A stretch of 64,000 bases of DNA from Elgaria multicarinata webbii (GCF_023053635.1 NC_086173.1:145671197-145735196), one strand, 5' to 3'. Shown: positions 1-11,457, counted from the stretch's first letter. Notes: a model not told the origin generated them from the sequence alone. Numbers and translations are program-made.

Positions 1-6
1 TATATC

Positions 7-325
7 TAGGGTTACCATATGAAAAGGAGGACAGGGCTCCTGTATCTTTAAAAGTTGCATAGAGAAGGGAATTTCAGCAAGTGTCATTTGTATATATGGA
101 GAACCTGGTGAAATTCCTGCTTCATCACAACAATTAAAGTGCAGGAGCTATACTAGAGTGACCAGATTTGAAAGAGGGCAGGGCACCCGCAGCTTTAACT
201 GTTGTGATGAAGAGGAAATTTCACCAGGTTCTCCATATATACAAATGACACCTGCAGAAATTCCCTTTTCAACACAACTGTTAAAGATACAGGAGCCCTG
301 TCCTCCTTTTCACATGGTCACCCTA
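7..325. mobile_element. hAT-type MITE, family A
   Basis: The ends are inverted repeats of the form TAGGGTGACCATAT (left end with one change), and the interior is itself palindromic around the AGGACAGGGCTCCTG and CACCTGGTGAAATT motifs. Bases 326-333 (GTTATATC) match the six bases at the window edge (1-6, TATATC), as expected for an 8-bp hAT target duplication whose first two bases lie outside. It has no coding capacity. The short proline- or serine-rich frames inside are not genes. Confidence 0.8.
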
Positions 326-333
326 GTTATATC

Positions 334-2472
334 CATCATGCCTTGTTTGTAAGATTTCCAGATGCAACTGGCTGGCTGCTGTAAGGAACAAAGAGTGCTG
401 GACTAGACTTGATGGTTCTCTGGTCTGATTGAGCCAGTGATATAATAATTTGTTCTAAAGTAAACATCAGCCTTGACAAAGCACAAGATGCTTTTTTATT
501 TGTGCTCTAGAAAGGAAGAATGTCAAGTAGCTTGCATTCTATGGTGTAGTTAGATAATTTTAGCCTCTGGACTTAATGATCTTAATGAGAGAAACACTGT
601 AGATGATACATCAAAACATGGCTAGCCTGCCCTCCCGCTCATTCTGCTGAATGGGACCATGAACCTCTGCCCCCAAATCCTGCCCTAATGGCACCACTGT
701 TTGCATTGACTTAAATGGCTAATTAGTCTAATAAAAGTTTTTCCTCTTGTTTCTTATTCGATGATGATGATGATGATGATGATGATCGTGATGATAGTTT
801 AGAGTCAACCTATAGCTCTCAAGGTGACATGCATAATAAAAGCAAAAACAATATATCTTCATCATACTTTGGTTTATTTCTTAACTTCGAATAAGCTGAT
901 ACATAGGCGATGCAATCCGTATGCCACATCACTCAAAACCACAATGAATGACCAGCATCCAGTTTATGAATTTAATTTTTTAATTTCTTTTTTAAAAAGA
1001 GATTCTTAAAATGTGGAACACTTTGGCATAAAATGCTATCTTCAATCACAAATGAGAGTATGGTGTGGTGTTACTTGCAAACTGAGCCAGAACCAAACAG
1101 GAACAGAACAGAAACAAACTTCAAAGGGAGCAAAGATTAACAGTCTGCACCTGTGTTAAACCACCACTCGAGCTGCATTAAGAATCATCATGGCTTGTTT
1201 CATCTCATCCTTCTCTTCGATATTCGGTTTTAATTGATCAGTTGCTTAATGTTTCTCCTTTCGCGGCTTCATTCAATTGCCAGTACAGAGATATTAACTC
1301 AAATTGCTCTGCCATCATGCTTACTCCTCATATTAAGGGACCACAGTTTATTTGTTAAGTTGTTCTATTCCATAGTGTACCTCTGTTTGTCTTTGTATTC
1401 AATATTCTAATTCTGATCTGATTGTTGGAATGCTGTCACTTATGTAGCCAAAAGAGCCATGGCCACAAACAAAAGGAAGGTATCAGTAGATTTGGGCTAA
1501 CCCCAATGTTTGCACAAGTGCCATTTAAAAAAAAAAAGATCCCAAAGTGAGGAGACCTCAATACAGCCAAATATGGACTGAGGGTGCTCAGCGCCCCTGT
1601 AATCCCGACTGACTGTTGAGAGGAACAAAGTGAAAATGAGGTGCATAAGGCAATGGAATGCAGTGGCTTCAAAAACAAGACGGAGGGAGAGGGGAGAGGC
1701 AGATAAATATAAAAATAAATATACATTGAAACAATTATATAAAAACACTTCAACAGTCCAAGGTCATTACTGCGTTGCCAACCATCAGCTATTACCTACC
1801 CATTTGATATTTTGTTGGGATATCTAGTGGGCAACTCTAGGTTAGGAAAAGATGCTGTAAAAGCTGACAAAAAGCTGGGAGAAACTGGAGGATCAAGCCC
1901 ACCTTTTACTCACCTTTGCTGGCAGCCTGTTTGATGGGAAGGGAGTCCTGCCCCACAACACTTCATCCAGGTGGCTGCTATCAGTTCTCATGGGAGAGAT
2001 GTAAACAGGCCTCCCATCCCCACCTCTTGCTTGACCTCTGATGATGGTTTGGATAATGAGTGTGCGCGTGAGTCCACACCAGTTAATACCATCCCTGGAA
2101 GATGGTAGAGACAAGTAAGGCCTGGATCTTTAAGCCCATCCCATGAGCATCTGGAATCTACAGCAGCCTCAAACAGGCTGCAGTGATGCATGAGGGGGAT
2201 GAAAGTTCTCCCCACCCCACAACACACAGGTGTCCTCTACTGGATGCATTAGAAAGCTAGAGTTGCCATGTGGCTAGTAAAGAATGACCTGGCTTGTTCA
2301 GCCAATGAAACGTTTCATGACATTGAAATAAATATTATGGCCTAACTACTGCCTGCAGAACAAGGTAATCTGAATAGGGCAAATGGACAGGGCAAATGGA
2401 CAGCTACAGGGGACAATTCCAAAGTTGACAACCCTACAGAGAACCTAGTAAGGAGAGGTGGTGATGTGACTT
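334..2472. other. Intergenic stretch, no gene seen
   Basis: This is AT-rich intergenic DNA. It holds a LINE-like tail near 370-440 (the TGGACTAGACTTGATGG type), a microsatellite at 760-795, and otherwise unique-looking sequence. A minus-strand open frame at about 1915-2090 is flanked by AG and GTGAGT but matches no family I recognise. Confidence 0.5.
760..795. repeat. (GAT)n microsatellite
   Basis: Nine uninterrupted ATG/GAT triplets are followed by an interrupted pair. Confidence 0.9.
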
Positions 2473-2474
2473 GG

Positions 2475-3727
2475 GGCTTTGCTAGACCTACCTGTTAATC
2501 CGGTCGGGAGTAGGGGCAAGCCTGTGCTGCAGCTAGCATGGGCAGTTGCCCTACTCCACACGTGACACGCAACGGGGTAAGGGAAAGCCCCATCGCGTCA
2601 GCCATTTTTTTTTAATCTTACAGGGGCCATGTGCTCAGGAGCGCACAAACGACAAGGTAAGTCTTTTAAAAAAAGGGGGTTCCCCGCTCCCCCTCCCCCA
2701 ATTTCCCCCTTCAGCAATGTCTAATGCACCCCCGCCCACCTGCCTGCTCGCTCGCCATGTCTGATGCACCCCCCAATGCCCCTGGGCCGCAATTCCCCCC
2801 GGTGTTCCCTGGCTCCGCTCTCCCCCACATCTCTCCCACCGGGAACACTTTTCCCCCCCACTGGCCCCCATCTCTCCCCCCGCGATCCCGGCCCGATGGG
2901 CTCAGCTTCTCCCAGCTACTCGCGAGTGTGGTGGAACCTGAAAGAGCGGGTCCCCGTGGTTCGCTGAGTGGTGGTCACAGACTCTCAAGACACAATTTCT
3001 CTCTCTTTAGAAGGTTTATTACAAGCAGCGCTGCAGGGTGACAGTCTCAGAAGACCTGAGGAACTGCCCAATAATTTCAGGAAAGGCTAACATATTTATA
3101 GGGTCAGGTCCCCTTAGATACAATGGCAGAACTTTCCTACCAATCACAATACAGCTCTGTAATGCGATAACCAATGAGAAGCAAAGCATTTAGGCATGTA
3201 CTTTTCTGACTAGAATACCATACATATATGGGTATTGCAACAGTTACAGGAAATACATCTTCATCTGTTTCTTTTATCGGTTATCTTGCCTTGCAGACAT
3301 CTTACTCCACCCTCCAACTGCTGGAGTGGACACCGCCTGTCTTGTGACATGGTTTCAGCATCAGCTTAATCGTGAAAGCAATTTCAGCATTAAAAACATG
3401 TTTTAAAGAAGCAGGAAGCCATGAACTTCATGGTTTATATAGCTAATGATTTATAGAGCTATTTTCCTATACTTATGGGCATATTAAAAGAACCACCCAG
3501 CTTGATTTCCTCAACACAGTAAGCTGCATAACGGGGAAAAGCCATGGAACCGGCTAGACCTTCCGCAGCCCTGGGCTCGGGAAATATCGGGCCACAACCA
3601 GTGCCGGTTATCCTGGGCCAATGGAGGGTTTAGCCCGGGCTGGCCCCGGGATCTCCTGTGCGTCATCTGGATGCACAGGGGTGAACCCAGGTATCAGCCT
3701 GGGCTAAACCCTCGTCTAGCAACAGCC
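2475..3727. mobile_element. CpG-rich nonautonomous DNA element, family C, split by an LTR
   Basis: The left end GGCTTTGCTAGACC and the right end (reverse complement GGCTGTTGCTAGAC) form inverted termini shared with elements near 41.6-42.0 kb and 59.25-59.69 kb. The interior is C- and CpG-rich, unlike its surroundings. A solo LTR at about 2930-3518 separates the two halves. Target duplication was not resolved. Confidence 0.55.
2930..3518 (-). mobile_element. Solo LTR of an endogenous retrovirus (fossil)
   Basis: Read on the minus strand it starts TGTTGAGG, has a TATA-like CTATAAATAT (about 3091) and a poly(A) signal AATAAA (about 3012), and then a U5-type stretch with the GAGTCTGTGACC and CGGGGACCCGCTC motifs typical of gammaretrovirus-like LTRs. 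It ends near CCACCACA. No internal viral genes lie next to it, so it is a solo LTR. Boundaries are good to about 10 bp; no target duplication was confirmed. Confidence 0.6.
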
Positions 3728-3764
3728 TAAGAAGTGGAAACGAGGGGCTGTATCAGAACACATA

Positions 3765-3939
3765 ATACTGTTTCTACACCTACGGAGGTTGTGGGCTTTC
3801 CCACAGTAGAGGCCTTCAAGAGGCAGCTGGACAACCATCTGACAGGTACGCTTTAGGGTGGATTCCTGCATTGAGTGGAGGGTTGGACTCGATGGCCTTA
3901 TTGGCCCCTTCCAACTCTACTATTCTATGATTCTACATC
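3765..3939 (+). mobile_element. CR1 LINE 3' end fragment
   Basis: It contains GAGGCCTTCAAGAGGCAGCT, GGTTGGACTCGATGGCC and a terminal ATTCTATGATTCTA repeat, the standard CR1 3' end. It is severely 5'-truncated. Confidence 0.85.
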
Positions 3940-5400
3940 CAGATCACCGTAGTAGCTGGATCAAGATAACTCTGTTAGAACAGACCATGAGAATAAACCA
4001 TATTGAAGATATATCTATGGTTCCATGATGGATAGACCATTATCCAAGAGGTGATCCTTAATTATTCCACTGATCCAAATCAATAAAAGTAGAGTCTCTA
4101 TTAAACTCCAAGTGACTGTTGATGTGATCATGTCTTTGACCGAGCAACCTTCCCCAACTGAAACCTTTCAGATGTGTTGGACTACATTTCCAATAATCCC
4201 AATGATTGTGCTGGATGGGAATGATAGGAGTTGTAGTACAACACATCTAGAGGACACCAGGTTGGAGAAGGTGGGTTTAGAATGCCTGAAATATTGGATG
4301 TGGCCTATTTGGTCTGATCAATGAAGAGATGGCTCTGTTCAGTTCAACATCATTGCGTTCCTTCACATACCTTAGGCAATCACTACAACTTTCCTCGCCA
4401 AATCTTAATTAAAGCCTTGGGAGTCAGGACTGAATTCTCTGAAGCTTGGTACACTTCAGAATATTCTTTTCCCCCCAGAGATGCCAGACTTGGATCTGCA
4501 TAAGCGACGCAAACAGTAGCCATACTCTCGAAACAGCATAACTAGATTCCTTCGGCTACAAGAAACAGTTGATTCCTTGGGCTACAAGAAGCACATCACT
4601 TCATGGAGGCAGATGTCAAACTGAGCATCAGAGGAACGCATAACAGCAATGTGTGGCTGTGTAGATTGCAGGTAATAACATTGGCCCCAATTATCCTCAT
4701 TCCAAATATCGAAACACAAGATCTCGTGGCGACAATATGCCAAGAAACATGGATCTTTGTTCTCAAAAGGATGGGAAGAGGGAAGCAGGAGGAGCTCAGA
4801 AACCAACCATTCTTCCTTAACGCTAAGGAAAGACCAGGTGCCTCATAATTAAGCCAGCTGTGTGTAGAAATAGATTTTTCCCTTCTAAGGCAAGTGTGAG
4901 AAGGCAGATATGGAGACTACATAGAAATGTGCTGTTAAGAGGCAGTATTGCATGAAACAAAATTAAGTAAACTTGCATAACAAACAAGTTATGGCTTGTT
5001 TGTTATGGCTCTATGTTTTCCATACCCATTTCCAGCACTGACAAACTCCCTGCTACACACCTCACTTGACCCCCTTCTCTAATTCAGTGGGGGAAAGAGA
5101 GATGAGTCCTCTCTACCCATCACATAGGTCTTTTTGGGTCATCCTAGGTCCCATTAAAAACATCATCGGGATGTTACTGGCTCTGTTTTCTTTTGTTGAT
5201 GTGATGCCTCTTTAGACCTACGCTGATCCCTGTACTTACGAACATTCTAGAGTCCTAAACTGATGGAGTGGGAAGGAATCTTGTAGGGTCATCTTCACCA
5301 ACCCCCCACTCCATAATATGATTTGCTCCCTCGATGCTTCCTTCATCCCTGCCTCCCCCTTTTCCTGCTCTATTTCTAATGCTTTCCTTCACATTTTCAG
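3940..5400. other. Upstream region of the olfactory receptor, no other gene
   Basis: No repeat family was recognised with confidence except a short duplicated motif (GATTCCTT, two copies near 4540-4590). A pyrimidine tract ending TTCACATTTTCAGCAG at about 5389-5404 looks like the 3' splice site that usually precedes the coding exon of vertebrate olfactory receptors. The upstream untranslated exon was not located. Confidence 0.4.
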
Positions 5401-5411
5401 CAGAACCTGAA

Positions 5412-6350
5412 ATGGAAGTGATGAATAGAACGTCATGGAGTGAGTTCATTCTTATTGGGCTTCTGAACCACACAGGAACACACACTTTTTTCTTTGGGGT
5501 CATTCTGCTTACCTTCCTTATTGCCTTGTCTGGAAACTGCCTCTTCTTTTTTCTGATCCAAACAGGTTCTGATTTTCACACACCCATGTACTTTTTCCTC
5601 AGCCAGCTCTCCTTCATGGACATTTGCCTAACGTCCTCCATTGTCCCCCAAATGACCATGGATTTCTTAAAGAAGAACAACAGAATTTCATTGGCTGGAT
5701 GTGGGACACAGATTTTTTTCACCCTGACCATGGCAGGAGCAGAATGCCTCCTGCTGACTGTCATGTCCTACGACCGGTATGTGGCCATATGCAAGCCTTT
5801 GCAATATCCAGTCCTCATGAGCAGAAGGACCTGCCTGGCCATGTCAGCAGGAGTTTGGTTTAGTGCTTCTTTTCATGCTTTGATGCACACCATTTGTGTG
5901 ATCCAACTACCCTTCTGTGAGTCAAACAGGGTTAATCAGTTCTTCTGCACAATCCTAGCTCTGCTGAAGTTGTCCTGTTCTGAGACATCCATGTATGAAA
6001 CTGGAATATATATCAGTGGCATTATAATGCTTCTCGGTCCCCTCTCTGTCATCCTGGCCTCCTACATTTCCATCCTTTTCACAGTCCTGGCAATGCAGTC
6101 AGTTGAAGGAAGGCACAAGGCGTTTTCCACATGCCTATCCCACCTCTGTGTGGTCGGCATCTTCTATGGAGCAGCTAGTTTTAAGTATATGAGACCCAGA
6201 TCGTACAGAACACCACAACAGGATAAGATTGTCTCAGTGTTCTGTGACATTGTTACCCCTATGCTGAACCCCCTCATATACAGTCTAAGGAACCGAGATG
6301 TGCTAGCAGCACTCCGGAAGCAGATGGGAAAATGGACACTGAAAAAATAA
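5412..6350 (+). CDS. Olfactory receptor, class II, family 2-like
   Basis: This is a single-exon odorant GPCR of 312 residues, the usual length, with an intact frame. It would act in the membrane of olfactory neuron cilia through Golf and cAMP. Visible hallmarks in order: an N-glycosylation site NRTS near the N-terminus, TM1 with GNC, FHTPMYFFLSQLSFMD after TM2, the MSYDRYVAICKPLQYP motif ending TM3, paired cysteines in the second extracellular loop, KAFSTCLSHL before TM6, and PMLNPLIYSLRN in TM7, followed by a short basic tail. The frame is open from 5334, but ATG 5412 (MEVMNRTSW) is chosen because a splice acceptor lies just upstream and the length then fits the family; ATG 5421 is the alternative. 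The subfamily is a best guess from motifs. It lies divergent to the LAAO array and is probably unrelated to it. Confidence 0.95.
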   Translation: MEVMNRTSWSEFILIGLLNHTGTHTFFFGVILLTFLIALSGNCLFFFLIQTGSDFHTPMYFFLSQLSFMDICLTSSIVPQMTMDFLKKNNRISLAGCGTQIFFTLTMAGAECLLLTVMSYDRYVAICKPLQYPVLMSRRTCLAMSAGVWFSASFHALMHTICVIQLPFCESNRVNQFFCTILALLKLSCSETSMYETGIYISGIIMLLGPLSVILASYISILFTVLAMQSVEGRHKAFSTCLSHLCVVGIFYGAASFKYMRPRSYRTPQQDKIVSVFCDIVTPMLNPLIYSLRNRDVLAALRKQMGKWTLKK

Positions 6351-6678
6351 TGCGTACATTCTCAGCCTGTCCGGAGCCACACCAGAGCCAATCTGAGGTG
6401 ATTATTTGTGAGCAAAAGACATTTCTTCATGGGGCAAAGAAGGAAGTGGTGCAAGGAGTTGAAAAGAAGCACCTCAGACTACAGAAGAGTGAGGGTAGGA
6501 GATTTGAATGTTAGAGAGAAGTGATTACTGTTAACCAAAGAATCATCTGTTCCTGAAGGAACTAAAGAAAGATCTATGCTGTAGATCAGACCTGATTGAA
6601 ACTGAAGGAGAGACTATGGAGTTTGTCTTTTCTAAAGAGAGGTCTCTGGAGGTAGGCAGAAAGAGAGACAGAACTGTA

Positions 6679-6810
6679 AGGGTGCAATCCTAAGCATGTT
6701 TAGACAGGAGGGGGGGAATCCTACAATTCCCAGCATGCCCCAGCCATGCTTGGGCATGCTGAGAGTAGTAGGACTTTTTGTTATCTAAACGTGCATAGGA
6801 TTTTGCCCTA
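6679..6810. mobile_element. MITE, family F (palindromic)
   Basis: The termini are AGGGTGCAATCCTA and, inverted, TAGGGCAAAATCCTA. The interior is an inverted repeat around CCCAGCATGCCC. A relative lies at 16030-16170. Confidence 0.6.
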
Positions 6811-7559
6811 AGAAACATCATTATATACCTTTATAAGCCACATTAAGACCTTTCTTTTCCAGCAGACATTTAATGTTTAATCTGTTGCTCTGATAATTAA
6901 TACTACCACTGGTTCCTTTTTTAAAAAAAATGTTTCAAATGTTTAATACTGTAATATTTTCATACTTTTATTGTTGTTTTGTTACTATTTTGTAGTAGTC
7001 GTACACTGCTCTGACAGAGCAGTGTAGTAACAAGTAAATAAATAATTGTTGTATAACATTACCGTTTTATTGAAATTGTATTTCTTTCAATGCAGGAAGA
7101 CCTTGCTCATTCTGGCATCATTGTTATATGTCTTCACCTCTCATTCTTTGTTATCCAATGATCCTATACCTGCTCATTTCTTTATTTATACACCAGCTGA
7201 TATCCACGGCTTTGCTCGGGTCCATGAATAGTGTTTATAACATGCCACTGCTATGGAGTCACATAGAGAATAAAGCAATTTTCAATATCTCTTGCTGAAG
7301 AAATTTTATGTATCAAATGTCCCGAAGGAATAATAGCAATTTGTACTGGCCATGACCATGAGTCATAGTTTGGTGGCAAGAGAAGACTCTTAGGAGTTCC
7401 ACCTAAGACATGCTGGAAGTTGTAGGCATAAGCCTCGGATTTTTATTAAATTCTTTTAAAAATACTTAAAATCCATGTTATTTTTTTAAAAAAAGATTTT
7501 TCTGGTACATTGCACAGCTAGACCTATCAGCATGCAAATTTCAAGTTTCTACCTGGTGT

Positions 7560-7790
7560 TGCTTGGGCCTATATGTCTGCGAGGTAATCATCATAAAGTA
7601 GCAGACCAGTGCTAGGCCAGTGCTACCTTTAAACAAATTAAATTCATTCCTTCCCCCCCCCTCTCACTCTCACCACAACCCTGCAAAGTAGGCCAGTCCT
7701 AGGCCTGTGAGGTAACTTTAAAACAAATTAGATTTGTTTCTTCCCCCACCCCCACCTCTCTCTCTGAGGAAGCTGGCTCATGGGTAGCTT
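7560..7790. repeat. Imperfect local tandem duplication, unit about 105 bp
   Basis: The blocks TAGGCCAGTGCTACC...AACAAATTAAATTC...CCCCC and TAGGCCTGTGAGGTAAC...AACAAATTAGATTT...CCCCC follow one another. Confidence 0.5.
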
Positions 7791-8799
7791 GGTTGTTGCC
7801 ATCAGTGACGGGCCCTCATTTCCTTTCTGCTCTAGCCACAATATTACAACCTCAACATTCCAAGACAGATGCAAGAATTACTGAATAAAGTTTATGATTT
7901 TTATTTAAAAACCTGATTATACCATTGAAGAGTGAATGAAAGGATGACTGATAGCTCAGGCTAGAATGGAATGGTGTGTGGGGTGTGTGGCAGTTGGGGT
8001 AAGTCAGTTAGAAAAAGAACAAAGACAGTTAGCAAGAGGTCAGGAGAGTGGGGGCTGAGTTAGGTCTGAGAGAGAGTGACATGCCAGTACTATGCCTCCC
8101 AGCATGCCTCTGGAAGCCCTCAGGTGCCCATTTCCTCTGAGAGGTGATTTCTCTTGTTGCCGATGCTGCATCTTGACAGAGTATCCAGGAGTAGCATCAC
8201 CGAGGAGGTAAGCAGCTCTTAGTGGACATGCACAACTCCAGCCAAGTCCTGCTGGGACTGCCACAGCCCACACTTCTCACCCACAAAGTGCTCCATCAAG
8301 AGCCTGTACTGAAGGGACAGGACTGGGCTGGGCACTTGACCCCCTTCATCAAGCTTGTTTCTGGGCATGCACAGAGTGCTTCTTTTTCCTCCCTCCCTCT
8401 CTCTTAAGGGTGAAGGCTGCACATGTGCTTCCCTCAGTTTCTGAGAAAACAGCGATATCCGGACAGGGTGCCTTTGAGCATGTCCAGAGTTCAGCCTCTC
8501 AAAGAAACGCTGTTGTATCTAGTCATGATTTTAAAACCACACCTGGCAGGCAGGAGGAGGCCCCGCAGATGGATGCAGCCATTTATGTGGGCTGTTTCCT
8601 TTTATGTGGAATTGGGTTGACTGACTTTAGGAATCACAATGGCTGTCAAAGGCCAGTAAATTTGGCCTCCCATCCAAGGCATACTGCGAGCTGTAGGCAT
8701 AAACCTAGGTTTTTATTAAATTCTTTAAAAATACTTGACCCCAAAATTCATATTTTTAGAGTGTTTCTGATTCATGTAGTGGATGTACATGTATGCAGT

Positions 8800-9557
8800 A
8801 AGGTGATGGGGAAACAGTGTTAAATGTTAGGAAAGGTTAGACTATGGTCATCCAGTGAAGGATTTGCAGTCAGAAAGGATATTTGAGGGAAGGGGAGACT
8901 GTATCACACACAGGGCTTATCTACACCAAGCAAACAGGATATTCCACTATGAAAGCTGTATAGAAAAGGCAGGAGCCACACTACTGCTTTATAGCAGTAT
9001 TGAAGTGGACTCACAACTGTTGGGGCCCATGACACATACCATATACCACTTTCATAGTACTATATCCTGCTTGGTGTAGATGTGTCATGGGCCCCAACAG
9101 TTGTCAGTGCACTTCAGTACAACTATAAAGCAGTAGTGTAGATCCTGCAGTGCAGTTGAACACCTCTATAAAGTAATAGTGTGGCTTCTGCCTTTTATAT
9201 ACCGCTTTCATAGTGGAATACCCTGCTTGGTGTAGCTGAGCACACAGTATCGCAAAAGCTTCAAAGTACAGCAAAAGCTACACAAGTAGGAATGAGTGAA
9301 GTTAATTTCAGATACGTTGAATGTCTCACTTATACTTTATTCCAGTAATTTTAACATTAAGATGTTATGTAGAACAGGTTTGTCTAAATTGTGTGCTGTG
9401 AAATCAGACGTGTGACCAAGGCCATATTTGGGTGGGCACGCCCCCTTGGGGGCTGGACATGCTGGTGTTCACGCTCCCTTGGGGGCTGGACATGTTGGTG
9501 GGCATGCCCCCATGGGGCGGCCATGTTGTCCTCCTTTTTGGTTTCCAAAATAGATCC
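8800..9557. mobile_element. hAT element, family D, interrupted by a MITE
   Basis: It shares the body sequence (GTTAAATGTTAGGAAAGG, TTTGAGGGAAGGGGAGACTG, ATTAAGATGTTATGTAGAAC) and the GGTTTCCAAAATA right-end region with elements at 10489-11179 and 30363-31100. It carries two to three 33-bp minisatellite units around 9425-9520. A family B MITE has inserted at about 8918-9237. Confidence 0.6.
8918..9237. mobile_element. MITE, family B (palindromic, complex copy)
   Basis: The termini TCTACACCAAGCA and TGCTTGGTGTAG are inverted, with internal CTATGAAAG / CTTTCATAG and the motif GGGGCCCATGACACATACC. This copy appears to contain a partly duplicated arm. Related copies lie at 12708, 35618, 37480, 46791 and 56773. 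Confidence 0.75.
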
Positions 9558-9560
9558 TGA

Positions 9561-9578
9561 GTGTGTGTGTGTGTGTGT
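9561..9578. repeat. (GT)n microsatellite
   Basis: Nine GT units. Confidence 0.85.
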
Positions 9579-9579
9579 T

Positions 9580-9865
9580 GGCAGCGTGTGAGTGTATTAA
9601 TGTGATGATGTCTGAATGGGATGCCTTGCTTTGAGTGAATGGATGCATGTGCATGTTTGCAGGGGGGGGGAGGGACGGCTGTAGTTTTCTGTGTGTGAGT
9701 TGGGGGGATGATTTGGAGGTGATATGCTATTAAATAATGCATTTTGACCCATAGACTTTCCTCTCCAATTTGTTTGATATAATTGGCATGACGTATGTTT
9801 TGTAAAAATTGCTTATAATTGTTCATCCTTCTTAAAAATATTTTTTTTAAATTAACAGGGTTGCT

Positions 9866-9903
<38 letters not shown>

Positions 9904-10485
9904 TTAGCCCTCTTTTCTTGCTCGTGGTGGTTTTTCTAGATGAACATGGCGGGCTTTGCCAACCCATGCTGTGTTTTACTGATTCAGAAATTTCCTGACT
10001 ATTGAACATGTTTTAAGTATGACTGCTTTCTGGATTTTGGCATGCATGTATTTTGGTAGGCCTAATTTCTGAAGGTTTTGTTATATAAAAAAAATGAAGT
10101 GATGCTGGTGACTGATGTGACTAATGGAATAATTGTAACTTTTTCCTGTTGCCATAGTTCTTTAACTTTCATAGCCAGTAATGTATATTTTTCTCTCTTG
10201 TCCTCTTCCTTTTCTGCAACATTTTTGTCAGTAGGTAACTTCAATGAGGTAGGTGTGTTTTTCTTTGTTGTTTTTGACTGTTATGTCTGGTTGAAGTTGA
10301 AACAAGCTAAGAGGTGCTAGCCTTTAGTCCATTTTGTTCCATGGCTAATGTTTGCAGGGTAATAGTAGTTTATACCTTTTCTTAATACTTGTTTGCTTGT
10401 TTGTTGTACTAGATTTTTCTGTACTTATCAACTGCTTCATTTGTTCAGTTTAGCAGTATGCTGAATCTGTGAGTATGGATATGAG
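9580..10485. other. Intergenic, AT-rich, no gene
   Basis: It holds a (CAT)n run at 9866-9903. The minus-strand frame through it encodes a run of aspartates and is an artefact of the repeat. Confidence 0.5.
9866..9903. repeat. (ATC)n microsatellite
   Basis: Twelve ATC/CAT triplets. Confidence 0.9.
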
Positions 10486-10488
10486 AAA

Positions 10489-11179
10489 GGTGATGGAGAG
10501 AGAGTGTTAAATGTTAGGAAAGGTGAGACTATGGTCATCCAGTCAAGGATTTGCAATCAGAAAAGATATTTGAGGGAAGGGGAGACTGTATCACAGAGTA
10601 TAGCAAAAGCTTCAAAGTACAGCAAAAGCAACAAAAGTAAGAATGAATGAACTTAATTTCAGATACATTGAATGTCTCAGTTGTACTTTATTCCAGTGAT
10701 TTTAACATTAAGATGTTATGTAGAACAGGTTTGTATTAATTGTGTGCTGTGAAATCAGACCTGTGACCAAGGCCATGTTTGGGTGGGCACGCCTCCTTGG
10801 GGGCTGGACATGTTGGTGGGCATGCCCCTTTGGGGGCTGGATACGTTGGTGAGCCTGTTCCTTTGGGGGCTGGACATGTTGGTGGGCATGCCACTTTGGG
10901 GGCTGGACATGTTGGTGGGCATGCCACTTTGGGGGCTGGACATGTTGGTGGGCATGCCACTTTGGGGGCTGGACATGTTGGTGGGCACGCCACTTTGGGG
11001 GCTGGACATGTTGGTGGGCATGCCACTTTGGGGGCTGGACATGTTGGTGAGCCCGCTCCTTTGGGGGCTGGATATGTTGGTGGGCATGCCCCTTTGGGGG
11101 CTGGACATGTTGGCAGGCACGCTCCCTTGTGAACAGCCATGTTGTCCTCCTTTTTGGTTTCCAAAATATGGTCACCCTA
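10489..11179. mobile_element. hAT element, family D, carrying an expanded minisatellite
   Basis: The right end is GGTTTCCAAAATATGGTCACCCTA, matching the confirmed element at 30363-31100. The left part matches the 8800 copy. The inner part is occupied by the 33-bp minisatellite. The left terminus was not found. Confidence 0.6.
10790..11130. repeat. 33-bp minisatellite (VNTR), about 10 units
   Basis: The unit reads GGCTGGACATGTTGGTGGGC followed by ATGCCACTTTGGG. Because 33 is a multiple of three and the unit has no stops, long repetitive frames open on both strands (for example an 11-residue period WGLDMLVGMPL). These are not genes. Confidence 0.9.
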
Positions 11180-11318
11180 CCTAACTAGTGCCAAATAGAG
11201 GGTTTAATCCAGATCTTTCTGTTTGTCTGCCATTCTGCCTATTCTTTATAACCAGTTTGTTTTTCTCCTTTTTGCTTGTTTGTTTACATGCAGCCTTCTG
11301 TGATTTCTTATCCAAAGC

Positions 11319-11444
11319 ACCAACCAAGTCCATACCTGCTTAACTTCAACAATCAGATGCCCCCAAATTTGGAGTCACCAACCAAGTCCACACCTACGTA
11401 ACTTCAACAATGTGCAATATCAGATGCCCCTAAATTTGGAGTCA
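11319..11444. repeat. Two-copy tandem repeat in the LAAO-A 3' flank
   Basis: The units at about 11319-11378 and 11379-11444 share ACCAACCAAGTCCA, ACTTCAACAAT, CAGATGCCCC and AAATTTGGAGTC. The second unit carries a short extra insertion (TGTGCAATAT). It lies 14-140 bases past the LAAO-A stop, probably in the 3' UTR. Confidence 0.85.
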
Positions 11445-11457
11445 GTTTAGAGCCAAG

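Larger units (their letters stand above)
6351..8790. other. Intergenic stretch, repeats only
   Basis: It contains a MITE at 6679-6810, an imperfect local duplication at about 7550-7790, and two diverged copies of one repeat (around 7380-7540 and 8650-8780, sharing GTAGGCATAAACC and TTTTTATTAAATTC). No convincing coding sequence was seen. Confidence 0.5.

Noticed and set aside
1893-2114. Minus-strand open frame with AG before and GTGAGT after, like an exon (GINWCGLTRTLIIQTIIRG...)
   Set aside because: No recognisable domain, no companion exons nearby, and a frame of about 60 codons is expected by chance. Kept only as a note.
2635-3041. Proline- and serine-rich open frames on both strands
   Set aside because: They lie in the CpG-rich transposon and the LTR; composition explains the openness.
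9404-10009. 201-residue minus-strand frame with a poly-Asp run
   Set aside because: It runs through a (CAT)n microsatellite and a minisatellite-bearing transposon; no protein signature.
10708-11184. Long repetitive frames in several phases on both strands
   Set aside because: All are translations of the 33-bp minisatellite.
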